Assembly (NCBI GenBank): GCA_009777635.1 | Contig: WRLK01000004.1 | Location: 23,109 to 87,108 of the forward strand | Source: Oscillospiraceae bacterium | GTDB lineage: Bacteria; Bacillota; Clostridia; Oscillospirales; Ruminococcaceae | Direction: 5' to 3' | DNA: 64,000 nucleotides | In this document: piece after piece, positions 8,388-17,037 of the stretch | Layout of the letters: the number at the start of each line of letters is the position of its first letter | Position numbering within the stretch: the first letter of the stretch is position 1 | Translations under genes and position numbers: made by a program | The notes under the pieces: model-generated | What the model was told of the DNA's origin: nothing | What the model saw: only the letters and a program-made list of their open reading frames with translations | Databases searched by the model: none

Positions 8388-9689
8388 TTAAATTTTACGG
8401 TTGTCTACGATTCGTTTTGCCTTGCCCTCACTTCGCGGGATTGCTTTCGGCTCGACAAGCTTAACCTCCGCCGCAAGTCCCAGCGTCGACAAGAGCGCTG
8501 ATTTCATTTTTTTCTCGGTTTTTTCGATAAACCTAACCGAGTCCGAGAACATTTCAGGCGTCATCTCCACCTGGACCTCAAGCGTATCGAGGTTTCCCTG
8601 CCGCTCAATCACGAGCTGGTAATTGGGCGCTGCGAGATTTAATTCAAGCAGCACGCTTTCGATCTGCGACGGGAACACGTTGATCCCGCGAATAATCAGC
8701 ATATCGTCGGTCCGCCCGCACGGCTTGCTCATTTTGATGAGCGTCCTGCCGCAGGAGCATTTATCACGCGAAAGCGTCGCTATATCCCTTGTGCGGTAAC
8801 GCAAAAGCGGCAGCGCCTCTTTCGTGATACACGTAAAGACAAGCTCGCCCTGTTCGCCGAGCGGCAATACCTCGCCCGTATCCGGGTTGATGATTTCAGG
8901 GATAAATTTATCCTCATTTATGTGCATACCGGTTTGTTCCGAGCACTCAAACGAAACGCCCGGCCCCATGATTTCCGAAAGACCGTAAATATCGTATGCC
9001 TTTATTCCAAGCATCCGCTCGATTTGAAGCCGCATTTCATTTGACCACGGCTCCGCTCCGAACATACCGGCTTTCAGCGAAATGTCGCCGGGGCTAAGGC
9101 CCATTTCCTGAATGGCCTCGGCGATATACATGGCGTAGGACGGCGTGCAGCAAAGGATGTTGGAACCGAAATCCCGCAAAATATCGATTTGCCGCTTTGT
9201 ATTCCCCGACGATACCGGAATGACGACGGCGCCCAGTTTTTCCGCGCCGTAATGCAGCCCGAGCCCACCGGTAAACAATCCATACCCATAAGATACATGG
9301 ATAAAATCCGACTTCGTCCCGCCTGCCGCAGTGATGGCCCTTGCAGCGTCGACGGCCCAGTCGTCTATATCCTTCGCGGTGTATCCTACGACCGTCATCT
9401 TTCCGGTAGTCCCGGACGACGCCTGAACGCGGACAAGCTGTTCCCTCGGGACCGCAAACAGCCCGTAAGGATACGTGTCGCGCAAATCTTGCTTATAGGT
9501 GAACGGCAGCTTCCTAAGGTCATCGACAGATGTAATGTCATTAGGCTTTACGCCTAATTCGTCGAGCTTATCCCGGTAAAATTTTACGTTTTCATAGCAG
9601 CGGCATACCGTGTCGTGCAGCCGCTGCGCTTGTAGCAGGCGCATTTTTTGGGCGCTCGCGCATTCAATTTGAGGTGAGAAATATTGCAA
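8388..9689 (-). CDS. paaK: Phenylacetate-CoA ligase family protein (second copy of the operon)
   Basis: 433 residues of the adenylate-forming (AMP-binding) superfamily. The nucleotide-binding motif is ASSGTTGKMTVVGYT at about residue 93. YGLSEIMGPG and RYRTRDIATL follow, and the C-terminal subdomain begins near GRTDDMLIIRGINVFP. Such enzymes activate arylacetates with ATP and CoA. Beside IorAB the likely substrates are aryl acids related to indolepyruvate metabolism. Start TTG 9689 is preceded by AAGGGG at a normal distance and lies 13 bases after iorB. It is a paralogue of the first gene of the operon, with identical length. Confidence 0.92.
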   Translation of the reverse strand: MQYFSPQIECASAQKMRLLQAQRLHDTVCRCYENVKFYRDKLDELGVKPNDITSVDDLRKLPFTYKQDLRDTYPYGLFAVPREQLVRVQASSGTTGKMTVVGYTAKDIDDWAVDAARAITAAGGTKSDFIHVSYGYGLFTGGLGLHYGAEKLGAVVIPVSSGNTKRQIDILRDFGSNILCCTPSYAMYIAEAIQEMGLSPGDISLKAGMFGAEPWSNEMRLQIERMLGIKAYDIYGLSEIMGPGVSFECSEQTGMHINEDKFIPEIINPDTGEVLPLGEQGELVFTCITKEALPLLRYRTRDIATLSRDKCSCGRTLIKMSKPCGRTDDMLIIRGINVFPSQIESVLLELNLAAPNYQLVIERQGNLDTLEVQVEMTPEMFSDSVRFIEKTEKKMKSALLSTLGLAAEVKLVEPKAIPRSEGKAKRIVDNRKI

Positions 9690-9702
9690 TTATACCAACC
9701 CC

Positions 9703-10278
9703 TTAAAGTACAAATCCTGATTCAAACGCTTTTATGTTCATCTCGCGGAATTTTTCCGGCACGGTTTCGCCGATTGCTTTTATCCAGTCATTCTTTTTAA
9801 ACTCAAGATGCTTTGCCAAAATACCGATGAGGACCACGTTTACGGATTTCGCGCTGCCCGCCTCTTTGGCAAGCTTCAGCGCGTCGACGGCAATCACGTC
9901 GATTGGCTTATCGCGAAGCTTTTCGATAATCCCCTCCGGATATTTCGCGGCCCCTATGATAACGGGCATAGGATTAATTTTTTGATCGTTTAGGATGATA
10001 AGCCCGCCTTTTTTAAGATACGGCAGATACCTTGCGGCCTCCAGCATCTCAAACGCGAGGATGACGTCGGCTTCGGCCACTTCCACCACAGGCGACGCGA
10101 CGGATTCCCCGTAACGCACATAAGACACAACGCTTCCGCCGCGCTGGCTCATCCCGTGTACCTCCGAAAGCTTCACGTCATACCCGCCGCTTTGGCAAAC
10201 CGACCCGATTAGCTTGCTGGCAAGCAGTGTACCCTGTCCGCCAACGCCGCAAATGATAATGTTTTTCGTCTCTTTCAT
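9703..10278 (-). CDS. iorB: Indolepyruvate:ferredoxin oxidoreductase beta subunit
   Basis: 191 residues, the gamma-type (2-oxoacid oxidoreductase) domain with the glycine-rich opening IIICGVGGQGTLLASKLIG and the HGMSQRGGSV motif typical of IorB. With IorA it oxidatively decarboxylates aryl pyruvates to aryl-acetyl-CoA, reducing ferredoxin. It starts six bases after the iorA stop, which suggests tight translational linkage. Confidence 0.95.
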   Translation of the reverse strand: MKETKNIIICGVGGQGTLLASKLIGSVCQSGGYDVKLSEVHGMSQRGGSVVSYVRYGESVASPVVEVAEADVILAFEMLEAARYLPYLKKGGLIILNDQKINPMPVIIGAAKYPEGIIEKLRDKPIDVIAVDALKLAKEAGSAKSVNVVLIGILAKHLEFKKNDWIKAIGETVPEKFREMNIKAFESGFVL

Positions 10279-10284
10279 CGCGTT

Positions 10285-12012
10285 TTAAGCCCTCCCCTTA
10301 ATCGCTTGGAACCGGCACAGCCCCGTGCATTGACCGCAGCCAACGCATTGGTTTTCATCGATTACGGCTTTGCCGTCCGCCGAAATGATTGCGGGGCATC
10401 CGATCTGGAAGCAGACCTTGCAGAACGTACATGCCTCGGCGTCAACCATGAGCGAATCGCCCAATACGGTGTCCTTTAGCAAAACGCACGGGCGGCGCGC
10501 GATAACAACGGACGTCTCGCCGGACTCAACTTCCTCTTTAAGCGCCGCAAGCGTCGCGGAAAGATTGTTGGGGTCTACTACGCGCACCCTCGGCACTCCA
10601 ATCGATTTGCACAAAGCCACAAGGTCAAGAACAGGCGCCGCTTCTTTCTTTAAGGTTTTGCCTGTTGTGGGGTTATCCTGATGCCCTGTCATGCCGGTGG
10701 TCGCGTTGTCGGCGATGACCGTCACGAATCCCGCGCCGTTATAAACCGCGTTTATAAGCCCTGTAATACCGGAATGCGCAAACGTGGAGTCGCCGATGAC
10801 GCCGATTACCTTTTTGCCGTTTTCGCCCTCGGCTTTATGGAATCCATGCGCCGCCGAAACCGAGGCCCCCATGCAAATGCAGGTATCCATAGCGGAAAGC
10901 GGCGGGCCCGCACTGAGCGTGTAGCATCCGATATCGCCGGAGATTACGCATCCTGTCTTTTTGAGCGCCCAGAAAAGCCCGCGATGGGAGCATCCGGCGC
11001 ACATAACCGGCGGCCTAGCGGGAATCTCCTCCTGCAGGCTCATAATCTCCGGTTTTTTGTTTAATATCTTATCCGCGATCACATCCTGACGGATTTCCCC
11101 GCAGAACGAGAACAATTCCTTACCGATTACTTCAACGCCGTTTTTGCGGCAATGTGTTTCAATGACGTCGTCAAGCTCCTCAATAACGTAAAGCACATCG
11201 GCCTTTGACGCGAAATCCTTGATCAGCCGCACCGGCAACGGGTTTACCATGCCGAGCTTTAGGTAGCTTGCGTTTTCCCCGAGCGCCTCTTTCGCGTACT
11301 GGTACGCGACGCCCGATGTGATGACCCCGATTTTCGCATTGTTCATCTCAACGCGGTTGATGCCGCATGTTTCCGCCCATTCTGTAAGCTCCCGCATACG
11401 CTGCTCCACAAACTCGTGGCGCGGGCGCGCCGTGTTCGGCATCGCGACGAACTTCGGCATATTTTTTTTATATTCATTTTTAAATTCAATGCGTTCCGAT
11501 ATGTCGCAAAGCCCGCGCGAATGGGAAATACGGGTGCTAAGCCGGATAAACACGGGCGTATCAAATTTCTCGGACAGCTCAAACCCGAGCTTTGTAAAGC
11601 TTAAACACTCGCTTGAATCTGACGGCTCAAGCATGGGCGTCTTCGAGGTTTTCGCGTGGCCGCGGCTGTCCTGCTCGTTTTGCGACGAATGGATTCCCGG
11701 GTCGTCCGCGACGCAAACGACAAGCCCGCCGTTCACCCCCGTGTAAGCCGCCGTGTACAGCGGGTCGGACGCCACATTCAAGCCGACATGCTTCATGGCG
11801 GTGGCGGCACGCGCACCCGCAATCGACGCCCCAATCGCAACCTCCGCCGAGACCTTTTCGTTGGGCGACCACTCGGTGTAAATCTCGTCGTACAGCGCCG
11901 AATACTGTGTTATTTCCGTACTTGGCGTACCCGGATAGCTTGAAACCACCGTGACGCCCGCCTCGTAGAACCCCCGCGCAACGGCCTCATTGCCGAGCAA
12001 AAGCTTTTGCAT
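10285..12012 (-). CDS. iorA: Indolepyruvate:ferredoxin oxidoreductase alpha subunit
   Basis: 575 residues, slightly shorter than many IorA proteins of about 600. The N-terminal pyrimidine-binding domain (SSYPGTPSTEITQYSA) is followed by the thiamine-diphosphate core (GDIGCYTLSAGPPLS, GDSTFAHSGITGLINAVYN). The C-terminal ferredoxin domain has two Cys clusters (CTFCKVCFQIGCP and CVGCGQCTGLC). The enzyme oxidises aryl pyruvates from aromatic amino acid transamination, or can run in reverse for synthesis. RBS AAGGAG precedes ATG 12012. Confidence 0.96.
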   Translation of the reverse strand: MQKLLLGNEAVARGFYEAGVTVVSSYPGTPSTEITQYSALYDEIYTEWSPNEKVSAEVAIGASIAGARAATAMKHVGLNVASDPLYTAAYTGVNGGLVVCVADDPGIHSSQNEQDSRGHAKTSKTPMLEPSDSSECLSFTKLGFELSEKFDTPVFIRLSTRISHSRGLCDISERIEFKNEYKKNMPKFVAMPNTARPRHEFVEQRMRELTEWAETCGINRVEMNNAKIGVITSGVAYQYAKEALGENASYLKLGMVNPLPVRLIKDFASKADVLYVIEELDDVIETHCRKNGVEVIGKELFSFCGEIRQDVIADKILNKKPEIMSLQEEIPARPPVMCAGCSHRGLFWALKKTGCVISGDIGCYTLSAGPPLSAMDTCICMGASVSAAHGFHKAEGENGKKVIGVIGDSTFAHSGITGLINAVYNGAGFVTVIADNATTGMTGHQDNPTTGKTLKKEAAPVLDLVALCKSIGVPRVRVVDPNNLSATLAALKEEVESGETSVVIARRPCVLLKDTVLGDSLMVDAEACTFCKVCFQIGCPAIISADGKAVIDENQCVGCGQCTGLCRFQAIKGRA

Positions 12013-12052
12013 AACGTACTCCTTATTTATCCATTTTTTATTTTAAACCAAT

Positions 12053-13354
12053 CTATTTCCCGCGCAAATCAAGTATCCTGCGGGCCTTGCCCTCGAACCG
12101 CTCCAGCGATTTCGGCTCGACAAGCGTGACTTTCACGTCAAGCTGCAAAACGGAGCGAAGCTGTTCTTTTACATAATTCCGAAGCTGTTCAAGCTTGCGG
12201 TATTCGACAAGGTACGCGCCGTCAACGAGCTCCACCTTGACCTCAAGGCTGTCCATCAAGCCCTCGCGCCTTATGATAAGCTGGTAGTGGGCGCCGATTT
12301 CCGGGATGTTCATGAGCACGCTTTCGATCTGCGACGGGAACACGTTCACGCCCTTGATTATGAGCATATCGTCGCTGCGTCCCTTGACCTTATCCATGCG
12401 GACGTGAGTCCTGCCGCACTTGCAAACGTCGTAATCAAGCCGCGTGATGTCCTTTGTGCGGTACCGTATCATCGGCATGCCCTCTTTTGTAAGGGTCGTC
12501 ACGACAAGCTCGCCGTCTTCGCCTGCTTCTTTCGTCTCAAAGGTATCGCTGTCGATGATTTCCGGCAGGAAGTGGTCTTCTGAAAAATGCAAACCGCACC
12601 TGAACGCGCACTCGCCGGAAACCCCGGGGCCTCCGAGTTCCGAAAGGCCGTAGTTATCGGTTGAGAGGATGCCTATATTTTCCTCGATTTTCGCGCGCAT
12701 TTCCGGCGTGCAACCCTCACCTCCGAACAGCCCGACTCGAAGCTTCAGCTTATCGCGTATCCCCTGCTCGCGTGCGATCTCGCTTAAATATGTAGCGTAG
12801 CTTGGCGTCGAAATCAGAACCGTGACGCCGAAATCCTCCATCAGCATGAGCTGTCGCTGCGTGTTTCCGGCGCTTATGGGGACAATCGCCGCGCCCAGCT
12901 TTTCAAGTCCGTAATGCAGCCCCAGCGCCCCTGTAAAAAGCCCGTATCCAAACGAAATCTGGGCAATATCAGCGTCCGTTACGCCGACTGCTGCGCAAAA
13001 CCGCGCCACCTGATCTGCCCACGCCGAAAGGTCGTTTCTGGTATATCCCACGACAATGGGCTTTCCCGTCGTCCCGGAGGACGCGTGCGTCCTTACGATT
13101 TCCCGCATCGGCCTTGCGAACAGCGAAAACGGGTAGTTATCGCGCAAATCCTCCTTTGTTGTAAGGGGAAGGTACTTAACATCTGAAAGGCACTTGATTT
13201 TATCGGCGCTGATTTTTAACGCGCCGAATTTTTTATGATAAAACGGAACATGCTTGTCGGCGTAATCAACGATGTGGCGAAGCCGCTCAAGCTGGAGCCT
13301 TTCAAGCTCTTTGCGGGGCATGGTTTCTATATCTTTTTGCCAAAACACAGGCAT
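12053..13354 (-). CDS. paaK: Phenylacetate-CoA ligase family protein (first gene of the operon)
   Basis: 433-residue adenylate-forming enzyme. ASSGTTGKPIVVGYT and YGLSELGGPG mark the ATP/acyl-AMP site, RYRTKDITRL follows, and the C-terminal lid begins around GRSDDMLIIKGVNVFP. It heads the iorAB operon, with AAGGAAGG before ATG 13354 and a promoter about 55 bases further up. Together with the second copy it flanks iorAB, which suggests that both aryl-CoA formation and use pass through this unit. Substrate specificity cannot be read from sequence. Confidence 0.92.
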   Translation of the reverse strand: MPVFWQKDIETMPRKELERLQLERLRHIVDYADKHVPFYHKKFGALKISADKIKCLSDVKYLPLTTKEDLRDNYPFSLFARPMREIVRTHASSGTTGKPIVVGYTRNDLSAWADQVARFCAAVGVTDADIAQISFGYGLFTGALGLHYGLEKLGAAIVPISAGNTQRQLMLMEDFGVTVLISTPSYATYLSEIAREQGIRDKLKLRVGLFGGEGCTPEMRAKIEENIGILSTDNYGLSELGGPGVSGECAFRCGLHFSEDHFLPEIIDSDTFETKEAGEDGELVVTTLTKEGMPMIRYRTKDITRLDYDVCKCGRTHVRMDKVKGRSDDMLIIKGVNVFPSQIESVLMNIPEIGAHYQLIIRREGLMDSLEVKVELVDGAYLVEYRKLEQLRNYVKEQLRSVLQLDVKVTLVEPKSLERFEGKARRILDLRGK

Positions 13355-13408
13355 AACCTTCCTTACACATATTTTAATGATATATATAAAAACACGAAAT
13401 TATCATTT

Positions 13409-13437
13409 ATTTTACATGAAAATCTAAGCACCGTCAA
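13409..13437 (-). promoter_or_regulatory. Sigma-A promoter of the paaK-iorAB operon
   Basis: TTGACG, 17 bp, TAAAAT on the minus strand. It stands back to back with the uraA-type promoter, with only nine bases between the two -35 boxes. Confidence 0.7.
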
Positions 13438-13446
13438 GCGGGACTG

Positions 13447-13475
13447 TTTACATTCGACAAAAAATCTTGTATAAT
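13447..13475 (+). promoter_or_regulatory. Sigma-A promoter of the nucleobase permease gene
   Basis: TTTACA, exactly 17 bp, TATAAT. The expected +1 lies near 13482. The TTG at 13478 used by the ORF track would therefore be upstream of the transcript, which supports ATG 13505 as the real start. Confidence 0.8.
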
Positions 13476-13504
13476 AGTTGAAAATCAAAAGGGGTGTGAT
13501 TTGT

Positions 13505-14716
13505 ATGCGTCAAGAATTAACATCGGGGAAAAAGGTATTGCTCGGGTTTCAGCATTTGTTTGCGATGTTCGGCGCGACGGTGCTGGTTCCCGCATTAACC
13601 GGGTTTAACCCGTCGATCGCTTTAATATGCGCAGGGTTGGGTACGCTTATGTTTCATTTGGTTTCGAAGCATAAGGTGCCTGTTTTTTTGGGCTCCAGCT
13701 TTGCGTTTATCGCGGCCGTAGCGATTGTCGTCGCGGAAAAGGGGGTTCCTTACGCGCAGGGCGGCATCATCGCGGCGGGAATTATCTATCTTTTGCTTGC
13801 CGCCGCCGTTTACTTTGTGGGGGTTGAGCGTGTGCGCTCATTTTTCCCGCCTGTCGTTACAGGGCCGGTTATTGTCGTAATCGGTGTAACCTTAGCGCCT
13901 GTCGGCATTTCCATGTCGTCGCAAAACTGGTGGATTGCGCTGATCGTGCTTATGACGGTTATTATCGTATCCATCTTTGCAAAGAATTTTTTCAAGCTTG
14001 TACCGATTTTGATCGGCCTTGTTGCCGGGTATATCGCGTCGCTTATCTTTGATGCTTTGGCGCATACGGGCGAGCCGCTCGTGAATTTATCGCTTATCAG
14101 CGACGCTAGCTGGTTTATATCGCCGAGCGCCTTTACGATGCCGGCATTTGACCTGCATGCAATTCTTATGATTGCGCCTATTGCGTTCGTCACGTTTATG
14201 GAACATATCGGCGATATAACCACAAACGGCTCTGTTGTGGGCAAAGACTTCTTCAAGGACCCGGGGCTTCACCGCACGCTCATCGGCGACGGCCTTGCGA
14301 CGTCCCTCGCCGGCTTGATAGGCGGCCCCGCAAATACGACATACTCCGAGAACACGGGCGTTTTGGCCGTTACAAAGGTCTATGACACCGGCGTGATCAA
14401 GCTCGCGGCATGCTTTGCCATCGCAATGGGGCTCATGGGGAAAATGGGCGCGATCCTCTTAGGGATTCCCGACGCCGTAAAAGGCGGGATGAGTATTATC
14501 CTTTTCGGCATGATAGCGGCGGTCGGAATACGCACACTTGCGGACGCAAAGCTTGATTTCACGCGCAGCCGGAACCTTATTATCATCGCGCTGATACTTG
14601 TTTTCGGGCTCGGGCTTGCAAGCGGCATAACCATCGGGAACTTCACTATATCCGGCCTGTTTGTTGCCGTTTTGGTGGGTGTTTTTGCAAATAAGATTTT
14701 ACCCCAAAACGTATAA
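13505..14716 (+). CDS. Uracil/xanthine permease family transporter (NCS2)
   Basis: 403 residues, an integral membrane nucleobase:cation symporter of the UraA/NAT family with about 12-14 hydrophobic segments. Typical features are the N-terminal GFQHLFAMFGATVLVP, a short GSSFAFIA helix, the FMEHIGDITTNG loop, and GGPANTTYSENTGVLAVTK with the substrate-binding Glu. Start ATG 13505 was chosen because AAAAGGGG is eight bases upstream and the longer TTG frame begins before the predicted transcript start. No pyrimidine genes are adjacent, so uracil is likely but xanthine cannot be excluded. Confidence 0.93.
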   Translation: MRQELTSGKKVLLGFQHLFAMFGATVLVPALTGFNPSIALICAGLGTLMFHLVSKHKVPVFLGSSFAFIAAVAIVVAEKGVPYAQGGIIAAGIIYLLLAAAVYFVGVERVRSFFPPVVTGPVIVVIGVTLAPVGISMSSQNWWIALIVLMTVIIVSIFAKNFFKLVPILIGLVAGYIASLIFDALAHTGEPLVNLSLISDASWFISPSAFTMPAFDLHAILMIAPIAFVTFMEHIGDITTNGSVVGKDFFKDPGLHRTLIGDGLATSLAGLIGGPANTTYSENTGVLAVTKVYDTGVIKLAACFAIAMGLMGKMGAILLGIPDAVKGGMSIILFGMIAAVGIRTLADAKLDFTRSRNLIIIALILVFGLGLASGITIGNFTISGLFVAVLVGVFANKILPQNV

Positions 14717-14735
14717 AACGCAAAGTTCGGCGAAC

Positions 14736-14763
14736 CCTCATTATATCTAATGATATAATGAGG
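14736..14763 (+). repeat. 12-bp perfect inverted repeat overlapping a ribosome binding site
   Basis: CCTCATTATATC and GATATAATGAGG are separated by four bases. The right arm includes the GAGG of the ribosome binding site of the 30-codon ORF that follows, so the hairpin could hide that site in RNA. It could also be a protein operator, or the end of the permease transcript, although no U-tract follows. Confidence 0.6.
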
Positions 14764-14770
14764 TGTGGCG

Positions 14771-14863
14771 ATGAATAAATTTCTGTATATCACGCTGTTT
14801 GTCATGATAATCGCGTATCTTGTATCCTGCGGGGCGGCGGTGTTTGCGGCATTCCCGACATAA
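14771..14863 (+). CDS. Putative 30-residue hydrophobic peptide
   Basis: A short frame (MNKFLYITLFVMIIAYLVSC and ten more residues) with GAGGTG five bases before the ATG. It is one predicted transmembrane segment ending in an SCGAA sequence. It is too short for the ORF track and no family is recognised. It lies between an RBS-overlapping hairpin and a terminator-like hairpin, which makes it a self-contained unit. Coding status rests on the RBS and hydrophobic pattern only. Confidence 0.4.
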   Translation: MNKFLYITLFVMIIAYLVSCGAAVFAAFPT

Positions 14864-14868
14864 AGACA

Positions 14869-14915
14869 GCGGGCGCGAAGCGCCCGCTTACAACTTGCTC
14901 TGCAAGTTGATTTTA
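14869..14915 (+). terminator. Two successive terminator-like hairpins
   Basis: GCGGGCGC/GCGCCCGC with a GAA loop (14869-14887), then CAACTTGC/GCAAGTTG with a TCT loop (14891-14909) followed by ATTTTATGTT. The second is the better terminator candidate. Confidence 0.6.
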
Positions 14916-14937
14916 TGTTATACTTAGTAAAACAATC

Positions 14938-15104
14938 TAAGAACCCATCTTCAATAACGAGAAGTGCCGACGCAACAATGCGATTATTTCGCAGTGTTAG
15001 GCAAATTTTTGAAGTAATGCTTTGTGCATTGCAAGAAAATTTAACGACGTAATGCGGAAAAATCGTTGTTGAGGTGGTGCGTCGAGTATTGAAGACGGGT
15101 TCTA
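14938..15104. repeat. Palindromic repeat element, copy A (about 167 bp)
   Basis: The ends AGAACCCATCTTCAATA and TATTGAAGACGGGTTCT are inverted repeats with one mismatch. The interior folds back on itself around an apical GCAATGC-type hairpin. It shares the string CAAGAA-two bases-TTTAACGACG with copy B. It lies between the permease unit and ridA, and the overlong ridA frame of the ORF track begins inside it. Confidence 0.75.
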
Positions 15105-15124
15105 AACAAAAGGAAGTGCAAAAT

Positions 15125-15508
15125 ATGCAAAGAACTATTGTTACTACAGACAAAGCGCCCGGAGCAATCGGGCCTTATTCCCAGGCCGTCGGCTGCGGCA
15201 ATATGATTTTCACAAGCGGCCAGCTTCCGATTGACATGGCGACAGGCAAGCTTGAAACGGCGGACGTCAAAAAAGCCGCCAAACATTCGCTTGACAACCT
15301 AAAAGCTATCCTCGAAGCGGCCGGAAGCTCAATGGAAAATATTGTAAAAACCACCGTTTTCCTCACTGATATGAACGATTTTGCGGCAGTCAACGAGGTG
15401 TACGCGACATATTTTGACGCGCCCCCTCCCGCAAGAAGCTGTGTCGCCATGGTTGCGCTCCCTAATGGCGCGAAAGTCGAAATCGAAGCTATCGCAATGG
15501 GTGGCTGA
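15125..15508 (+). CDS. ridA: RidA family enamine/imine deaminase
   Basis: 127 residues, the normal length of the YjgF/YER057c/UK114 family. RidA hydrolyses reactive 2-aminoacrylate-type imines released by PLP enzymes. The signatures GPYSQAV, TSGQLPID, PPPARSCVAM (substrate-binding Arg) and KVEIEAIA (catalytic-site Glu) are all present. Start ATG 15125 follows AAGGAAG. The ORF-track GTG at 15074 lies inside a repeat element and is rejected. It is cotranscribed with icd two bases downstream. Confidence 0.95.
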   Translation: MQRTIVTTDKAPGAIGPYSQAVGCGNMIFTSGQLPIDMATGKLETADVKKAAKHSLDNLKAILEAAGSSMENIVKTTVFLTDMNDFAAVNEVYATYFDAPPPARSCVAMVALPNGAKVEIEAIAMGG

Positions 15509-15510
15509 CT

Positions 15511-16734
15511 ATGGGAAAGATTAAAATGACAACTCCCTTGGTAGAGCTTGACGGCGACGAAATGACCAGGATTATCTGGGCGATGATAAAGGAGAAACTG
15601 TTATCTCCGTATATAGAGTTAAATACAGAGTATTATGACTTAGGACTGATGCAACGCGACGAGACCGACGACGAGATTACAATCCAATCCGCGAACGCAA
15701 TCAGGAAGTATGGCGTCGGTGTAAAGTGCGCTACCATTACGGCAAACAAGCAGCGCATGGAAGAGTACAAGCTTAAAAAAATGTGGAAAAGCCCGAACGC
15801 GACAATCAGAGGGATACTTGACGGGACGGTATTGCGCACGCCGATTGTCATAAGCTGCATCAAGCCCGCGGTGCGGACATGGGAAAAGCCGATTACGATC
15901 GCGCGTCACGCATTCGGCGACGTGTATGGCGCAACCGAAATCCGCGTTCCGGGGGCGGGTACGGCGTCTATGTCGTTTAAGCCTGAAGCAGGTTCCCCCG
16001 AGAATCGTGTCATACACGAATTTAAAGGCGCGGGCGTGCTTCAGGGCCAGTTCAACACGGACGAATCCATCCGCTCTTTCGCGCATGTATGCTTTAAATA
16101 CGCCCTTGAAACAAAACAGGACTTGTGGTTTTCCACCAAGGATACCATTTCAAAGCAGTATGACCAGACATTCAAGCTGATTTACCATGAGATATATGAA
16201 ACCACTTACAAATCAGACTTTGAGAAAGCAGGCATCGAATATTTCTATACGTTGATCGACGACGCCGTCGCGCGCGTAATCCGGTCAAGCGGCGGGTTCT
16301 TGTGGGCGTGTAAGAATTACGACGGCGACGTGATGAGCGACATGGTCTCCACGGCGTTCGGATCGCTTGCAATGATGACGTCGGTGCTGTTAAGCCCGGA
16401 CGGCTGCTATGAATACGAAGCCGCCCACGGCACGGTAACACAGCATTACTACCGGCACCTTAAAGGCGAGGAAACCTCCACAAACCCGATGGCGACCATC
16501 TTCGCGTGGAGCGGCGCGCTTCATAAGCGCGGCGAGCTTGACGGGAACGACGTGCTGTGTAAATTTGCGAAGTCACTGGAAACGGCCTGTCTTACAACCC
16601 TTGAAGGCGGCGTCATGACAAAGGACTTAGCGGCCCTCTGCGAAGGGATTACACCGAAAATCGTAACCACCGCCGGGATTATCGACGCAATCAAGCTGAC
16701 GCTTGATGAGATAATAGACCTGTCCGAGAACTAG
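15511..16734 (+). CDS. icd: NADP-dependent isocitrate dehydrogenase (homodimeric, eukaryote-like type)
   Basis: 407 residues. It decarboxylates isocitrate to 2-oxoglutarate, the carbon skeleton used by the nitrogen genes of this window. Visible motifs are WKSPNATIRGILDGTV (substrate site), metal-binding Asp in the DDAVAR region, YEAAHGTVTQHYYRH and TNPMATIFAWSGAL (coenzyme side). The start lies two bases after ridA. The TAG stop (16732-16734) is formed by the first bases of repeat element B, so the original C-terminus may have been altered by the insertion. Confidence 0.96.
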   Translation: MGKIKMTTPLVELDGDEMTRIIWAMIKEKLLSPYIELNTEYYDLGLMQRDETDDEITIQSANAIRKYGVGVKCATITANKQRMEEYKLKKMWKSPNATIRGILDGTVLRTPIVISCIKPAVRTWEKPITIARHAFGDVYGATEIRVPGAGTASMSFKPEAGSPENRVIHEFKGAGVLQGQFNTDESIRSFAHVCFKYALETKQDLWFSTKDTISKQYDQTFKLIYHEIYETTYKSDFEKAGIEYFYTLIDDAVARVIRSSGGFLWACKNYDGDVMSDMVSTAFGSLAMMTSVLLSPDGCYEYEAAHGTVTQHYYRHLKGEETSTNPMATIFAWSGALHKRGELDGNDVLCKFAKSLETACLTTLEGGVMTKDLAALCEGITPKIVTTAGIIDAIKLTLDEIIDLSEN

Positions 16735-16896
16735 GGCGTGTTCCCACTATCCGAAATGTTCAGGTTTTGAGCAGATTTTGTGCCAGTCTAGGCAAAAATT
16801 TGCAGGAATACTGGGCGTATTTCAAGAATTTTTAACGACGAATGGCGCAAAATCTGCCAAAAAATGGGCGTTGAGCGGTAGTGGGAACACGCCCTA
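16732..16896. repeat. Palindromic repeat element, copy B (165 bp, perfect 18-bp terminal inverted repeats)
   Basis: TAGGGCGTGTTCCCACTA at the left end is matched perfectly by its reverse complement at 16879-16896. A second inner stem (GCAGATTTTG / CAAAATCTGC) and an apical GGAATAC-TGGGC-GTATTTC hairpin make the whole element one long imperfect fold-back. There is no ORF, so it would need a transposase supplied in trans if mobile. The left end provides the icd stop codon. Confidence 0.85.
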
Positions 16897-17037
16897 AAAC
16901 ACACATCTATGATTATATAGTTGAGAGATGAACTTTACTCTAAGTAAACCACGTTTGCCCTGTCGTCTAAGGAGTGGCTCTTGATTCCATGGGCTAAATG
17001 CATATGATGGTAATTTGTTGAGGAGGGTTGAGGGGGA
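16897..17037 (+). other. Intergenic leader of the methyltransferase gene, no recognised feature
   Basis: AT-rich sequence between repeat copy B and the methyltransferase. Only the ribosome binding site (GAGGAGGG and GAGGGGG before ATG 17038) is clear. No convincing promoter was found. Confidence 0.4.

Noticed and set aside
13478-13504. TTG start for the nucleobase permease
   Set aside because: It lies between the -10 box and the expected +1, and the RBS would be inside the coding frame. ATG 13505 fits.
15074-15124. GTG-initiated N-terminal extension of RidA
   Set aside because: The extension is encoded by repeat copy A. ATG 15125 has its own RBS and gives the standard family length.
14380-15153. 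257-residue minus-strand ORF
   Set aside because: It runs antisense through the permease gene and repeat copy A, with no RBS or recognised domain.
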